A stretch of DNA of 64,000 nucleotides from Caenorhabditis remanei (lineage: Eukaryota > Nematoda > Chromadorea > Rhabditida > Rhabditidae): contig NC_071333.1 in NCBI RefSeq assembly GCF_010183535.1, positions 16,304,587 to 16,368,586 on the forward strand, in the 5' to 3' direction. The position numbers were made by a program, and so were the translations under genes. The notes beneath the pieces were generated by a model that was not told the DNA's origin, made no database searches, and saw nothing but the letters and a program-made list of their open reading frames with translations. Shown here piece after piece: positions 12,901-25,000 of the stretch (positions are counted from its first letter, which is position 1; the number at the start of each line of letters is the position of its first letter).

Positions 12901-15411
12901 ACAACTCTTTGTGCGCTTCTTCAGTGCATTTTATATAACTTTTTCTCGTCGGGTTTAAATTAAAACGTGAAAGGAATTTTTCCTAATACATAATTTTCTA
13001 AAATTTATTGAAATTTCATGAAACAGGATGAGAAAATTTTCTGCTGAAATAAAACTGAAAAAAAGTCACGGCGAAAAACAATTTTGGCATTTTGAGGCCT
13101 CATAACTCATTTCAGACTGATTTTCGGACATGGCTCCAAGAGAATTTTCTCTTTTCTCTGGTTTTTTTAATAAATTTAAACCAAAAATCTTGAAATTTGG
13201 ATTAGTGGAGTCCTCTTTTTATTAAAAAAAAAGTACATATTATGTCTCATTGTTGTCTAATTAAATGCCGTTAATACCATTTGGGTTGAGCCGGACAGAA
13301 GCGGAGCCTAGCTTCTGAAAGATGTGTTTTACTCAATAGGTAAACAACACCTATGATCATTCAAAATTGAATTTTTGAAAAACAAGCGAATAGCTTGAGT
13401 TCTCTCTTACATGTCTCTCTAACTAATTAAAACCCAACATGTTAAAGAAAAAACATACTTTTGACATCATTTTCTTTTTTTTGATCATCGAGGCAGAGTG
13501 GTATGCATCGATAACAGAATTTAGAGTTGTCAGTCCGTTTAGTTATCCATGAAACCGAAGAAGATTGGACTTCGTCTGGTTTTTGATCTGTAATAATTCA
13601 GACGTTGAATATCCTCTTTCTCAAGTTGGATAGCTCACTTTTTGGTTTTCCTATAACGTCATTAATTTCTTCGTCAATTTTCTGGTGGGATTCAATGTTT
13701 TTTTTCGCTTTGTTGAGTTCCTCGAAGACCTCATTACGTCCCTGACCTCTCACCATAACTGAAAAAAGTTTCCACATTAATGATTCAAACTGTAAAGCTT
13801 TATCTAATTGTTATGGTATTCGGTAATACTGCTGTCATAAACATTATTTTTCAATACTTATAGAATATATTCAGAAAATTGCGTTTCTTAACTTCTACCG
13901 GGTTGCCATCAAAAAATACATATCATAACTGTTTTCATTTAAAACGCAATACTACTTTTTTCGATTAGTGTACTTGTCCGCATGAAGGGGGACATAGGTA
14001 TTCAAAAAATAGAGATCTTTGATATGGATCGACTCACAATTTTTGTCAGAATTTCTGGGATAAGAGAAAAGTCTCTAGAAGTCTGGTCCGAAAATTGGCC
14101 TAAACGAGTTATGGGGCCTTGATTTCTCGAAAAAGGGTCTTATGCCGTTAAGATTTACTTTCCATTTGAACGTAAAATACACTCGCAATACACGTGAAAA
14201 AGTGAATTTAGAGAGTATAACGCCGTGAACTCTGTTTTATCTGTAATATTTACTGTTCAAATGAGGAAGCATCTTTATGAATATGAAATCTTTGTCCGGA
14301 ATTTATCTAGATATTTCAATCAGTTACATAAATCTTCTGTCTTTTTTTGTGTTAGGATATAACTCGGTTCATTGTTTTGAAATTTGTAATATCACCCGTT
14401 CAGAATCGCAAGAATTTGTTTTTGTCGCTCCAACTCTTTTCAGACTATTTTCAGTTGTCCACTTTCTGAGGCTCCTACAGAGTTTTAGTGAACATTTTGT
14501 CCAATTCTTAATTCTTCTGAATTTCTAAAGCATTATGCCTTCTTTTTCCGATATTCTGGAGAGCTTTCTGTAGATGATTTGAAAATGCGGGGGGCCCATT
14601 TTTGACTACTCTAATATTAAGTTCTTCTCATTTTTTCACATTATTTAGGTCAATTCCAACCAAAATTTTAAAGCCATGAAGATTCTTCCTAGTTTTAGGA
14701 GTAGAGAATATTGATTGAAGAGACTTCACGTATTTCACCTTTTCACGTGCACGCAAAAGAACGTTACATTGAAATAGGAGGCAAATCTTCACGGCGTGGA
14801 GTTAATTTTTGAGAGTTTGAGGCCCCATAACTCGTTTAGGCTATTTTTCGAACCTTGCTCTTAGAGACTTTTTCCTTTTTCCCAAAATTTCGATTCGATC
14901 CATATAAAAAAATCTCAATTTTTGGAATACCGGTGTCCCCCTCTAACGTTATTTTTCATTTTATACTGATTTAACTGCTGACAGGTTTGATTTCTGAGTA
15001 CCGTCAAAATATATATATATATATAAATATAGGTTCTTACCAGTTATTCCTGCTTGTAATTTTTCAGTTTCCGACAGACTGTCCATTCGAGAACACTTTG
15101 TGCACAAAAGTGCACTTTGAATGCGTTCCTCGAGTTCCAAAGAATCTTCCCTAGAAGACAGGAGTCTGTGAACTGCAGTCAATCTAGATTTGGGACACAA
15201 ATCTGAAACGACTTTTTTGAACTAACGTTATTCACGTAATGAGTCAGCAAAACCGTAAATAAAAATAAATCTTACTGTAGATCGCTTTCTCTCTTTTCCG
15301 GTCCACACTGAGGAGAGGTATGCATCTGTAGCAGTACTCACTCTCGTAGTCGGTGTCTACGGTCTCCTCGTCTGATGGCGTGCTCGATCTCGATTCGTCG
15401 GAAGAAGCCAT
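6933..15411 (-). CDS. UTX/JMJD3-family JmjC histone demethylase, tandem copy A
   Basis: I traced 18 exons: 15411-15276, 15202-15041, 13758-13639, 13587-13459, 12679-12509, 12452-12339, 12285-12094, 12045-11812, 11760-11206, 11154-10288, 10240-10070, 10018-9405, 9352-9152, 9101-8378, 8332-8133, 8082-7490, 7440-7246 and 7200-6933. They sum to 5,646 bases (1881 codons plus stop). The ATG follows TTTACAG directly, which looks like a trans-splice acceptor. Residues 1 to about 340 hold repeated Cys modules. A long acidic disordered region follows, then a UTX-like linker and the JmjC domain. The JmjC keeps Lys and Thr of the 2-oxoglutarate pocket, the iron triad (HME at about 1575 and His in GCFHFVQ) and Ser/Asn of the second strand. 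A C-terminal zinc module has CEVC and CSQC. A Pro/Ser-rich tail follows. The family removes methyl groups from H3K27 in the nucleus. Unlike UTX it has no TPR repeats. Confidence 0.85.
9405..11760 (-). repeat. Triplicated exon block inside JmjC copy A
   Basis: Three exons (11760-11206, 11154-10288 and 10018-9405) begin alike (…SSTA.TN.K… then a VDDG motif, then …NPAL… or a similar stretch). The first two also share the long tail EIQPSLS.LTVPTTEIE…EQLEGNEHVAE. Three preceding exons end with the same STDGG and the same GTATATTA donor. This is internal exon duplication of a low-complexity acidic region. Copy B has one single exon (22886-22048) at this place. Confidence 0.75.
12760..13205. repeat. 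Inverted-repeat (MITE-like) element in an intron of JmjC copy A
   Basis: The left arm from about 12775 and the right arm ending at about 13205 are imperfect reverse complements. Shared landmarks are CTGTCTGAAAATAGTCTGAA in the left arm and, in reverse, TTCAGACTGATTTTCGGACA in the right. It lies in the intron between the exons at 13459 and 12679. Its arms resemble those of the element at 13986-14942, so the two belong to one family. No coding capacity was seen. Confidence 0.65.
13986..14942. repeat. Inverted-repeat element with terminal AGGGGGACA, intron of JmjC copy A
   Basis: The ends are AGGGGGACATAGGTATTC at 13986 and its imperfect reverse complement at about 14925-14942. The arms of about 220-260 bp share the reading CCTAAACGAGTTATGGGGCC. 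The centre (about 14250-14720) is unique. It occupies most of the 1.28-kb intron between the exons at 15041 and 13758; the matching intron of copy B is only about 350 bp. No target duplication could be defined. Confidence 0.65.
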
Positions 15412-16754
15412 CTGTAAACTTGAACATACATATAGGTATAGGTGGATTTTTCAAATGTAAGAGGCGGGTGGTGAGAGGGATCAGTGTTCACTTTTCATTC
15501 TGTGCATTTTGTGTATTTCGTGTTTTAAATTTTGACAATTAGTATCGCCAGCAGAAAAATTGTTCTGCAAACTAACTTGCCTTGGTTTTGTTGTTTTTTT
15601 GAGCTTGATCGCTTTGTAGAACACTGTTTAAGAATTATCTGTAATACGATATATTAAAACAGAGATTCATAAAAATTAGATGACAATCGCGAATATTTTT
15701 ACCGTTTTAGGCAGAAACTGAGCAGAATAAAACAAGGTCTGAAGAGGAAGAAAAACAAATGAGTTGTATTTAAACTAAACGTGTGAAGAGAGTAGGTGCA
15801 GAGATGTGAGAATTAGACGGAAAAACAGTAGAAATTGGAAAATGAGGTAGAATAGATGTCTAGAAGCGAATTTCTAAACAAGAAACAGAGAAATATGCAG
15901 TTTTATGACCGGTTGGAACCTGTCTGGATAAATGCAGAAGGTGGAGAAAACTTAGAGAAATAATAGTTTGTTTTTATTTGACCGAGTTAAACAGATTTCA
16001 GAAGAACGCGGCTGTTTCAAAGTGTATATTAAGTACATAGGAAGCATTAAACATTGCTGCAAATGTAAAAAAGTGGAGAGGAGACGCAGGACGTTGCAGA
16101 AGTACACGAAATATCATGAGCGTAGTGGAGAGATAGAGAAAGAAAATGGAGACGGAGGGCAAGACGATGGATGCATTGGGGTTGGAGAGTTTCCAGGAAG
16201 AAAACACACGAGACGGTGTGAGAGGTGGTCAGTGCTGGTCGGCGCTCTTTTTACGACAGAGTGCATTTGTCGCCATGTCAGGAAAAAGGGCATTTGGTTC
16301 ATTAGTTGTTCCAAATAGACACTGAGAGAGATGAGAACTGCAGAAGGAAGATAGAAATGTAGATATGCTAATCGCGATGGTTTTTTGTTACAATATGATG
16401 TAAGTGATAAGGAACATTGATGATAAAATATTGTACGGGGCAAGAGTCATAGAATAACCGTAATAGTGGTGCCTGTTCGCAGCGGTATATCGCGCTTTCC
16501 AAAAGAAATGTCAAATTGCAGCTAACTGACAAATATACACACACTTTGTTTTCTCCAAGCGCCTGTTGCATCCGATCTTCAATTCAAAAGTCTTCCATCG
16601 AAACTTTTGCCAAAGTGTGAAAGTGAGAAAAGAACGGATAGGTTGTGAGAAGGGGATCTGAACGTGAATATAGTGAAGACTGGGATTTCGAGAAACTCAA
16701 AAAAAAATTGAAGAGAGATATGTACAACGCACAAAAACCCTATAATGCATACTT

Positions 16755-17075
16755 GTCACGGGCCGGACCGGGCCGGGCCGAAAACAGAAATATTCTCGGG
16801 CCGGCCCGTAGCCCGGCCCGGCCCGCTCGGCCCGTTTTGAAACCCGTTTTTGAAACTTTTTTGAAATTTTGATGTTTTTTGGAAATTTTTTGAACAAAAA
16901 AAGTTTTCGAATAAAAATTCAAAATTCAATAAAAAGGTAATTATGTATGATAATTTAAGCATTTTTACTCTAAATTTTCGAAAAATTTCAGAAAATTTTG
17001 TTACACAAAATGAGTACACATTTTTGAATCCGGGCCGACGAAAGAAATTTCGGCCCGGCCCGGCCCGATTTTTTG
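16755..17075. repeat. Dispersed GGCCCGGCCCG-ended repeat
   Basis: It begins with GGGCCGGACCGGGCCGGGCC and ends with GGCCCGGCCCGGCCCGATT around an AT-rich core with TTTTGTTACACAAAATGAG. The same end motif and core words occur at 26823-26930, 33785-33980 and 39590-39800, so this is a dispersed family. Confidence 0.65.
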
Positions 17076-17578
17076 ACAAGTTGGCTATAATGACATTTTA
17101 AGAATATAAGATATTGAAGCCATGAGAGTAATGGAAGAATCTACTTGTTTGTTATTCTAATGAAGCGCTTGAGAAGTGAAAAAAGAAGATCGGAACGTAG
17201 ATATGGTGAAGATGGTGGTCTCTAGATGAATGAGGTACTGTTTGAATTAAGACAATTGGCAGCAAGATGAATGGAGTCGTGCATATACATAGAGAGTGAC
17301 ATTGGTAGTGACAGTTTTACAGAGATATAGTTATAGAAAAATCAGAATAGAGAACTGTTTCGAGAGCAAATGAATTGAAATGATTAATGAAAAATGATAA
17401 CGAACAAAAAGTTCATTAGTACTTTTTGTACAAATAAAAAATTTTGAAGAAGGAGAGAAAAAGGAGGAGACATAGACAGAAAAGATGGGTTGATTGAAAA
17501 GAGATTGCAGTGGTATTGCAACGGAATGAAATATTTAATAGAGTCTCTTCTAGATAACGAGTCATTACTATATTCAGG

Positions 17579-17581
<3 letters not shown>

Positions 17582-17657
<76 letters not shown>
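17582..17657. repeat. (TA)n microsatellite
   Basis: About 38 uninterrupted TA units. The duplicated flank near 29310 lacks it, so it expanded or was lost after the duplication. Confidence 0.95.
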
Positions 17658-17659
<2 letters not shown>

Positions 17660-18714
17660 AATAGATACAACCTTTTCTAAAGATTATTGAGGATTGAAAC
17701 TATTTCAAAAACTGTCATATTTCTCAGCTATATAATTTATCTGGAAAAATTCACGCTTTAATTCAACCAAGCACTTGAAACAGCAACTCAGTTCGTTCGA
17801 AAATTGTATCTACGGGTTATCAACTCTCTCCTATTGAACCTTGTGATTATTCCCAAAGTTAAATTCTCAACAAATTGAGAGACAAGCTGCGAGAGGAATA
17901 CTATGGACTTGAGTAAAAGCAAAAAATGAGGGAAAAAGAGTAGATGAAGGACGTTGGCACCGATTGACACTTTTCCCTGTTTCTCGAGTGTTCCAATAGT
18001 GAAGATATTGAAAATATCGATCAGAAATTGAGTTGAAGAAAACGCAACGATATTGTGTGTAAATAATAATGATACACTTTTATACACGGAATATTTTGTT
18101 GCGTGTGAAACATCTCTTCAGAAAATGATGAAGAATATATTGGTGAGTCGGTCGAATGAAAAAAAGTATCTGCGAGGAACATCTGGCAAGAGTAATCAAA
18201 GAAACCTTGCAGTAAAGGAAGACCACACTAACATCTGTGTCTTGGAAACGGCTGGACGGTGCAACTAATGCTTCTGATGTTCCAAGGTTTGCGTGGTCTG
18301 AAGATTGTTCCCAGAAAATTGAGATTTTCATCATTACGACTTTCGCTTTTGTTTTTCTCCATTGGGTGAAGTACAAAATACGATGCACTATATTTCCCCT
18401 TTTCTACGGCTACTGCCGATAAAATTTTGTGAGAAAGTCGATCTGATGGAAATTTTTCAGTGTACTCAATTAACAGTATTATTCATATTTAATTTATTCG
18501 AATCAAAAAAAAAATTACACGTAAAACCAATTCTTAAACCAGTGAATTACCCGTGGACAATTTTAAGAGATACAAATAAGGAGAGATCATGGAAAAGGCA
18601 GGGGGGGGGGAGGAGAAGAAAATAGGAATATAATGGAAAGCGATGATACAGTTATCATAAATGAAGCGATGATACAGTAATCATAAATGCCTAATAAAAA
18701 CAGTGGAAATTTCG

Positions 18715-19070
18715 GCGAGTGGGGCATTAGTACAACGGTGACAGATGTAAATCAGAGAAAAAAGTGAAAGCGAAAGAGGAACAATGTTGGATGTCATAAA
18801 ATATCGAAACGGAACAGTGGAAAGGAAGAAGTTGTGGAAGAAAGCAGTGAGATTGATGGGAATAAGAACAGGAGGCAATACAACAGTACTCATTAATGAA
18901 CTGAAAGAAACAACTTTGGCAAGTGGGACAATAATACAACGGTGACAAATATAAATTAGAGAAAAAAGTAAGAGAGAGAGGAACAATGTTGGTTGTCATA
19001 AAATATCAAAATGGAGCAGTGGAAAAGAAGAAGTTGTGGAAGAAAGCAGTGAGATTGATAGGAACCGGTA
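18715..19070. repeat. Two-copy direct repeat, about 200-bp period
   Basis: The segment beginning AGTGGGGCATTAGTACAACG at about 18719 recurs at about 18920 (AAGTGGGACAATAATACAACG). Both continue through GAGGAACAATGTTGG and AAGAAGTTGTGGAAGAAAGC. It lies just downstream of the stop of copy B. No coding capacity. Confidence 0.7.
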
Positions 19071-19089
19071 GAGACGTAAAAACGGAGCC

Positions 19090-22000
19090 TCACTTGTATC
19101 CATCGAAAATTTCGCGGAGCTCCTCCAAGGTTCGTTGGTAGGTGAACTCCAGCTCATTGAGGATGTAGCCTTTTCTGTAAAATGAACATGAAAGAATTAG
19201 GGCAATTATAAAGTAGCTCTTACGGTGGTGTGCATCCGCTGCAAAAAGGTTTGGGATACTCTTTTTTCTTATTTGTTTCCTTTTTCACTGCCCAGTGCAC
19301 AATATTGAACACCTCGCAGCCACAAGTCGTACACCACGAATTCTTTGATGCGTTTCCGTATGGGTCAACACCAAATTCCTTTTCGTTCTCCTTGATGTAA
19401 AGGAAATATTTTTCCATGTGCGCCAGACTCCTGAAACATTAATATGCTAATATTATTAAATAAATCATTGAGTTAATTTACCTTATCAGGATGTTTCTGA
19501 TGAGTTCGTAGACTTCCGGAACGTCCATAAACGTCTTCTCTTCAGCCACGCTCCAAGCAATTTGTGCCAGTGGGATAATGTTGTCGTTCTTCTTTTGAAT
19601 GTTGTGGTCGACAGCCACCATCGAAATTGCCAGCTGAGTGAAGGTTGGCTGGCCTACATTCCATGCAATGTTAGAGCAATATGAGTTGCTCTGCACAAAG
19701 TGGAAACATCCACTATTAAGATAGACCATTTCTTTTGCCAGTTGTTCGAATTTATAAAATGGTATCTTATTTTTCACCAACTCTTCTTCGCTCGGCCAGT
19801 AGTTTTCGTGGTGGTAGTTCGCCCCATTTTTCGTGGCAAGCTTCTCAAGCTCTCCCCAGTACTCATAAGAGACCGCGTACCACAAACAAGGTCCCGGACC
19901 AAGGTTCCAGTTTATGCTGGCCATAAGCAAATGCTCCATGTGCGCAGCGGTCCGAGAGCCAATCGCCTTCAAATACATCTGGATTGTATTAATTCCAAAT
20001 ACATTCACTTCTAGTTGGCTGAGGAGGTTCTTATTACTTCTGGGCCTCAAGTGCTCCGGGAGTTTTTGGAGTTCCTGTAATCAGTTTAATCAATAAACGT
20101 ATACTAAAACTGGGGAATTCAAATTACCTCCAGAAGCTTCTCGCAGTCTTTTCCAGTGAGGTCGACATTGGTTCCAAATCGACTCCATGGAGAATTTCTA
20201 TCACCAGACACCGGCTTATCTTGCTCTCTAATCATTTTGTCAACGAAACTATCAATATTGCTCTTCTTTTCCGGTCCTCTTGTTTTGTTATGTATAACCA
20301 CTTCGTACACTGTAAAAAATATATTTGAAAGTGTATACTTCCAAAACGTGAGTTTGGCCAGTTACAATTCAGGCAAACTTTTTCGTATTTTTTCACTTGT
20401 AGCATGGTCAGTACCCACACTCCTTCAATTTGAAACCCACAAATTTTTTTTAATGTCACCAAAAAGCAAATTCTATGAATACATTTCTGAATAATTGTTC
20501 AATTTCATCAAAAATTGGAAAGTTGATATTTAAATTTTTTACGGCGATAAAAGGAACGGAGTCAAATGAAAGTGTATTTCGGTGTCACCTGATGGTCGGA
20601 CGAATTTTATTTTGTATAGGTTGGACATAGAAAAAATAGCATAGAATTTTTGTAGTTGACCATTTTTTGTTGAAACACTATCTTGAAAGTTACAGGTTTC
20701 AATGCGTTTTAGAAAATTTTTGAATATTATCATTTTGACAACCTGTAACTTTCAAAATAATGTTCCTACAAAAAAATGGTCAACTTTAAAAATTATGTGC
20801 TATTTCTGCTCTGTCCAACCCACACAAGATAAAATTTGTCGGATAATCAGGTAACACCAGAATAAACACTATCAAACTCGGCCATTTTCCTCTGAAAACA
20901 GCCAAAGTTATAACCATTTGAGCGGTATTGTAAATTTGATAAAGCTGACTTTCTGTTTTCATCATCTCAAAAAAAAAAAGTTTGGCCCGACTTTACCTAC
21001 ACAACAAACGGCCTGCTCAGAACTCGAAGACTTTTTTTCTTAAATAATACACAAGAAACTTACACTCGTCGGCTTTCTTCTCAACTTTTCCCAGATACTT
21101 GAGATACTCGTCCAATGGGATTTTCTCTTCTCGATGGAAAATCGACCAAGTATCCTCTCCTTCGTCATTTTTGTTTTGTTCCGCAGGTTGAGGAACTTGA
21201 TTCAGCACAGTGATCTCGGTCTTGTTTCGATCGATTGGCATCTTTTCTATCGCAAACTTGGCCAGATCGATTTCTGCCGCAGTGTCGAGTCCCTGTATCA
21301 ATAAAATCGGTACTCCGTTAGAAATCTCCTCCAGCTTCTTGATCTCCGATGGGTCCATATTAGACACATTGACGACTGGACACGGCAAATGATAATCGTC
21401 CTTAGTCAATCCGTAGAAATCTTGCTCCTTTTTCAACAACCCATTGTCTGGTACTGGTGGGACGAGTTCTTCTTTCTTATAGACGGGATTCACTTTGCTG
21501 GTTGGAGAAGAGAGTGCAGCTTTCTTCACATCTTCCGCTGTGCAGTTATGCTCCAGATGCATTGTCCCGGTTAATCTCATTGTTGGTGGAGCAACGGTGG
21601 TCATCTTCGGATCACTAGATGATTCTCCAAACGGCTTTGTTTCGAATGCAGTGCAGCGTCTTTTCAAGTAATCCAAACAATAACGGTAGTTTCCACGATC
21701 AGGAAGTTCCGTGCCCAATTCGATGTCTTTCCTCTTTGGCATGTGCTTTGGATTGCTTTTTTCCTAAAAAAAGGTACGATTTTATGGTTTTAATTTATTT
21801 AACCATTAAAACGTACCGCCCAATTTTTAATACAGTTCTCCACTCTTGCTTCTTCATCCTTTTTCCAGACGTGATTCGAATCCTTCTTTTTCTTCTCATA
21901 AGCAAAACTTAACATCTGCTTCAACAACCAATCTGTATTTTGCTTATTCATGATGGCTTTTCTCCTCTCGACTTCCGCACTTGTTTTGTTGTTCTGTGAA

Positions 22001-25000
22001 TTAGAATTCAAAAATAGCTGATTTTGAAAACCACGGAAGAAACTTACAATACGACGGCCGCCTTGTTTTCTGTTTTGTTTTTTAACTTCACTGTTTTTTG
22101 CTTCAGATGTCGACGGCGTATCTTTGTCTTCATTTGCGGACTCATTATTTTCTGGCTGGTCGTCATCATGATCTAAATTCACGGGGTTTTGAAAAATTTC
22201 CAGTGCTTCTTCGTCATGCATCAAGTTTTCAACAGCTTCCTCTGGTACTTGGTGGCTTTCATCAATTTCTTCTGGTACTTGTTGACGTAGATGTTCTTCT
22301 GGATCATCGAGCAAAGGTTCTCTGTCATCATACTGCATGTCATCATGTTCAGTCAAGTCAGTATGAGTTGGCATTTCCGAAGAAGCTGCTGCCTTGCTTT
22401 CAACTGCATCGGTGTCCGATTCTGGTTTATGTTCACGCTCTTCGTGCAAAATGTTTACCGGGACTGAAGACGAAGAAGCCAGATTTTCAGAAGACGTCAA
22501 TGTTGTCTGTTGCTTTTTGGATTTGAGCATTTCAGTGTTTGAATCAAATGTATTTTCCTCTTCAATGATGACTTCCTTCCCTTCTCTGAGACTCGAGGCA
22601 ACAGCTTGCTCATTTTCAGTTTTCGGCTGCGGAGAAGGAGTGTTATCTGTATTGTCCGTCGTTTCTTGTGTCTTTTCAGTGACAACCTGTTCAGTTTGAT
22701 CAACCGGCGGATCCATTTCCATCTGTTCATCCACTTCGCTTGCATTTCCAGCATTTTCATTTTGCTCTGCAGCTTCATTCATATCATTTTGATTTGTTTC
22801 CGGTGTTGACGCTGTTGAGGAAGATGCGAGGGTGTTACTGTCTCGATCAGAATTTGTTTCCGTAATTCTCAACTCATGTGTACCTTCTGAATGATTTTGG
22901 CTCAATAGGCAAAGAATGGTCCCAACCGCAAAGAATGGTCCCAACCGCAAAAAATGGTCCCAACCGCAAAGAATGGTCCCAAAATTTTTGGGTACACAGT
23001 TTTGAGAATTGAATGGTCCCAAACGCAAAGAATGGTCCCAAAAATTTGGGTGACACGAATTTCAGAATTGAATGGTCCCTACCGCAAAGAATTGTCCTTC
23101 AAAATTGATACGAAAAACTTTTCACCATTCTCTTAGGCTTAGCTTTCTTAGAAATTGGTGAAAAAATTGACAAAACCGGTTATTAATCGTATTTGTCAAT
23201 TTTTTGCACAATTTCTAAGAAACCTAACATGGAATGACTCCCGACTGGCTCTACAAAATTTACGAATTTATTGGCTTATTTGATAGATTCTACAGAAAAA
23301 ATGACAAACCTAATAGCTTTTCCGGTGACTGGACCTAATTTTCGAGATTTTCAGATTTTTAGAAAATCAGTTTTTTTTCAAAATTTTTTTTTCATCATTT
23401 TTTTTCTCAATGTTCTCCCATCTGGCGAAAAAAACAAAAACAAGTAAAAAATAGAGAATTTCATAGACTTTTCGATAGGCTATGAAAATTTTTTTGGTCA
23501 TGTTCCTACTTTGACCAGACCCCCGAAAACTGAGAGTCAAAAAAAATAATTTTTTCTGTGATTTTTTTCTTTTCTTTTTTTCTTTAAAAAATAGAAGAAC
23601 TCATGCAAACAAATTTTTCAAAAAAAAATTTGGGGGTAATCGCGAAGAAAAAAGAAATAAATTTTGTTGAAAATTTCGGTTTTTCAAGATTTTGATGGGT
23701 ATAGGAAATATGCGATTTCTTCTGTTTAAGCTTTGAAAACGTTGGTATATTTAAAGAAATTATTAACCACAAACTTTTAAAACCTGTATCAAGAAGTTTG
23801 AATGTTTTCTGATCAGTTTCCAATTCGTAGCAGAGGCTGATAAAATGCATTCTTTTGAGGTGGTGAAAATTTCAGAAGCTTACAACGTGCTTTAAACGTC
23901 AGACTGTTGTTTTGAAAACATGCCTAAAATGAAAGATTCAACAAATTCGGACACTTTAAACAAAAATTTTAATTTTAATTTTTTTTTGAAAATTTCATAA
24001 GGGGGGACCACATGAAATTTTCATGAAAAATGAAAATTTTAAATTTTTGTTTAAAGTGTCCGAATTTGTTGAATCTTTCATTTTAAGCATGTTTTCAAAA
24101 CAACAGTCGTTAATCTGACGTTTAAAGCACGTTGCAGGCTTTTGAAATTTTCACCACCTCAAAAGAATGCATTTTTTGAGCCTCTGCTACGAATTGGAAA
24201 CTGATCAGAAAACATTCAAACTTCTTGATACAGGTTTTAAAAGTTTGTCGTCATTAATTTCATTAAATATATCAACGTTTTCAAAGCTTAAACAGAAGAA
24301 ATGACATGTTTCCTATAACCATCAAAATCTTGAAAAACCGAAATTTTCAACAAAATTTATTTCTTTTTTTTCGCGATTACCCCCAAATTTTTTTTTGAAA
24401 AATTTGTTTGCATGAGTTCTTCTATTTTTTGAAGCTTTTTAAAACAGTCCAACGACTTCACAGAAAAAATATTTTTTTTTGACTCTCAGTTTTCGGGGGT
24501 CTGGTCAAAGTAAGAACATGACCAAAAAAATTTCCATAACCTATCGGAAAGTCTATGAAATTCTCTATTTTTTACTTGTTTTTGCTTTTTTCGCCAGATG
24601 GGAGAACATTGAGAAAAAAAATGATGAAAAAAAAATTTTGAAAAAAAACTGATTTTCTAAAAATCTGAAAATCTCGAAAATTAGGTCCAGTCACCGGAAA
24701 AGCTATTAGGTTTGTCATTTTTTCTGTAGAATCTATCAAATAAGCCAATAAATTCGTAAATTTTGTGGAGCCAGTCGGGAGTCATTCCATGTAAGCCTAA
24801 GAGAATGGTGAAAAATTTTTCGTATCAATTTTGAGGGACCATTCTTTGCGGTTGGGACCATTCTTTGCGGTAGGGACCATTCAATTCTTTGGGACCGTTC
24901 TTTTATTTTTTGGGACCATTCTTTGCGGTTGGGACCATTCTTTGCCAATTGAGCCATGATTTTCATTAATCTTATTGTTACGGTCAACATGCAACCTACC

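Larger units (their letters stand above)
15412..19089. other. Intergenic between JmjC copies; related to 27470-30350
   Basis: No gene is supported. From about 15470 to 18400 the DNA resembles 27500-30320 in the same order. For example, the CATTGCTGCA…AAATATCAT…AGTGGAGA segment at 16050-16130 matches about 28320-28385, and the CTATTT…TATTTCTCAG segment at about 17700 matches about 29330. This is the 5' flank of each JmjC copy and shows that the duplicated unit is larger than the gene. The short open frames here decay into different frames in the two copies, which argues against coding. Confidence 0.6.

Noticed and set aside
16756..17079. Overlapping open frames rich in Arg/Pro/Gly
   Set aside because: They are produced by the GGCCCGG repeat ends and have no splice or codon support.
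17416..17690. Long Tyr-Ile repeat frames on both strands
   Set aside because: They are simply the (TA)n microsatellite read as codons.
21799..23028. Start of the JmjC B acidic exon inside the palindrome (frame opening at 23028)
   Set aside because: The first part lies in the foldback element; the acceptor at 22887 gives the correct exon start and restores frame with the exon ending at 25000.
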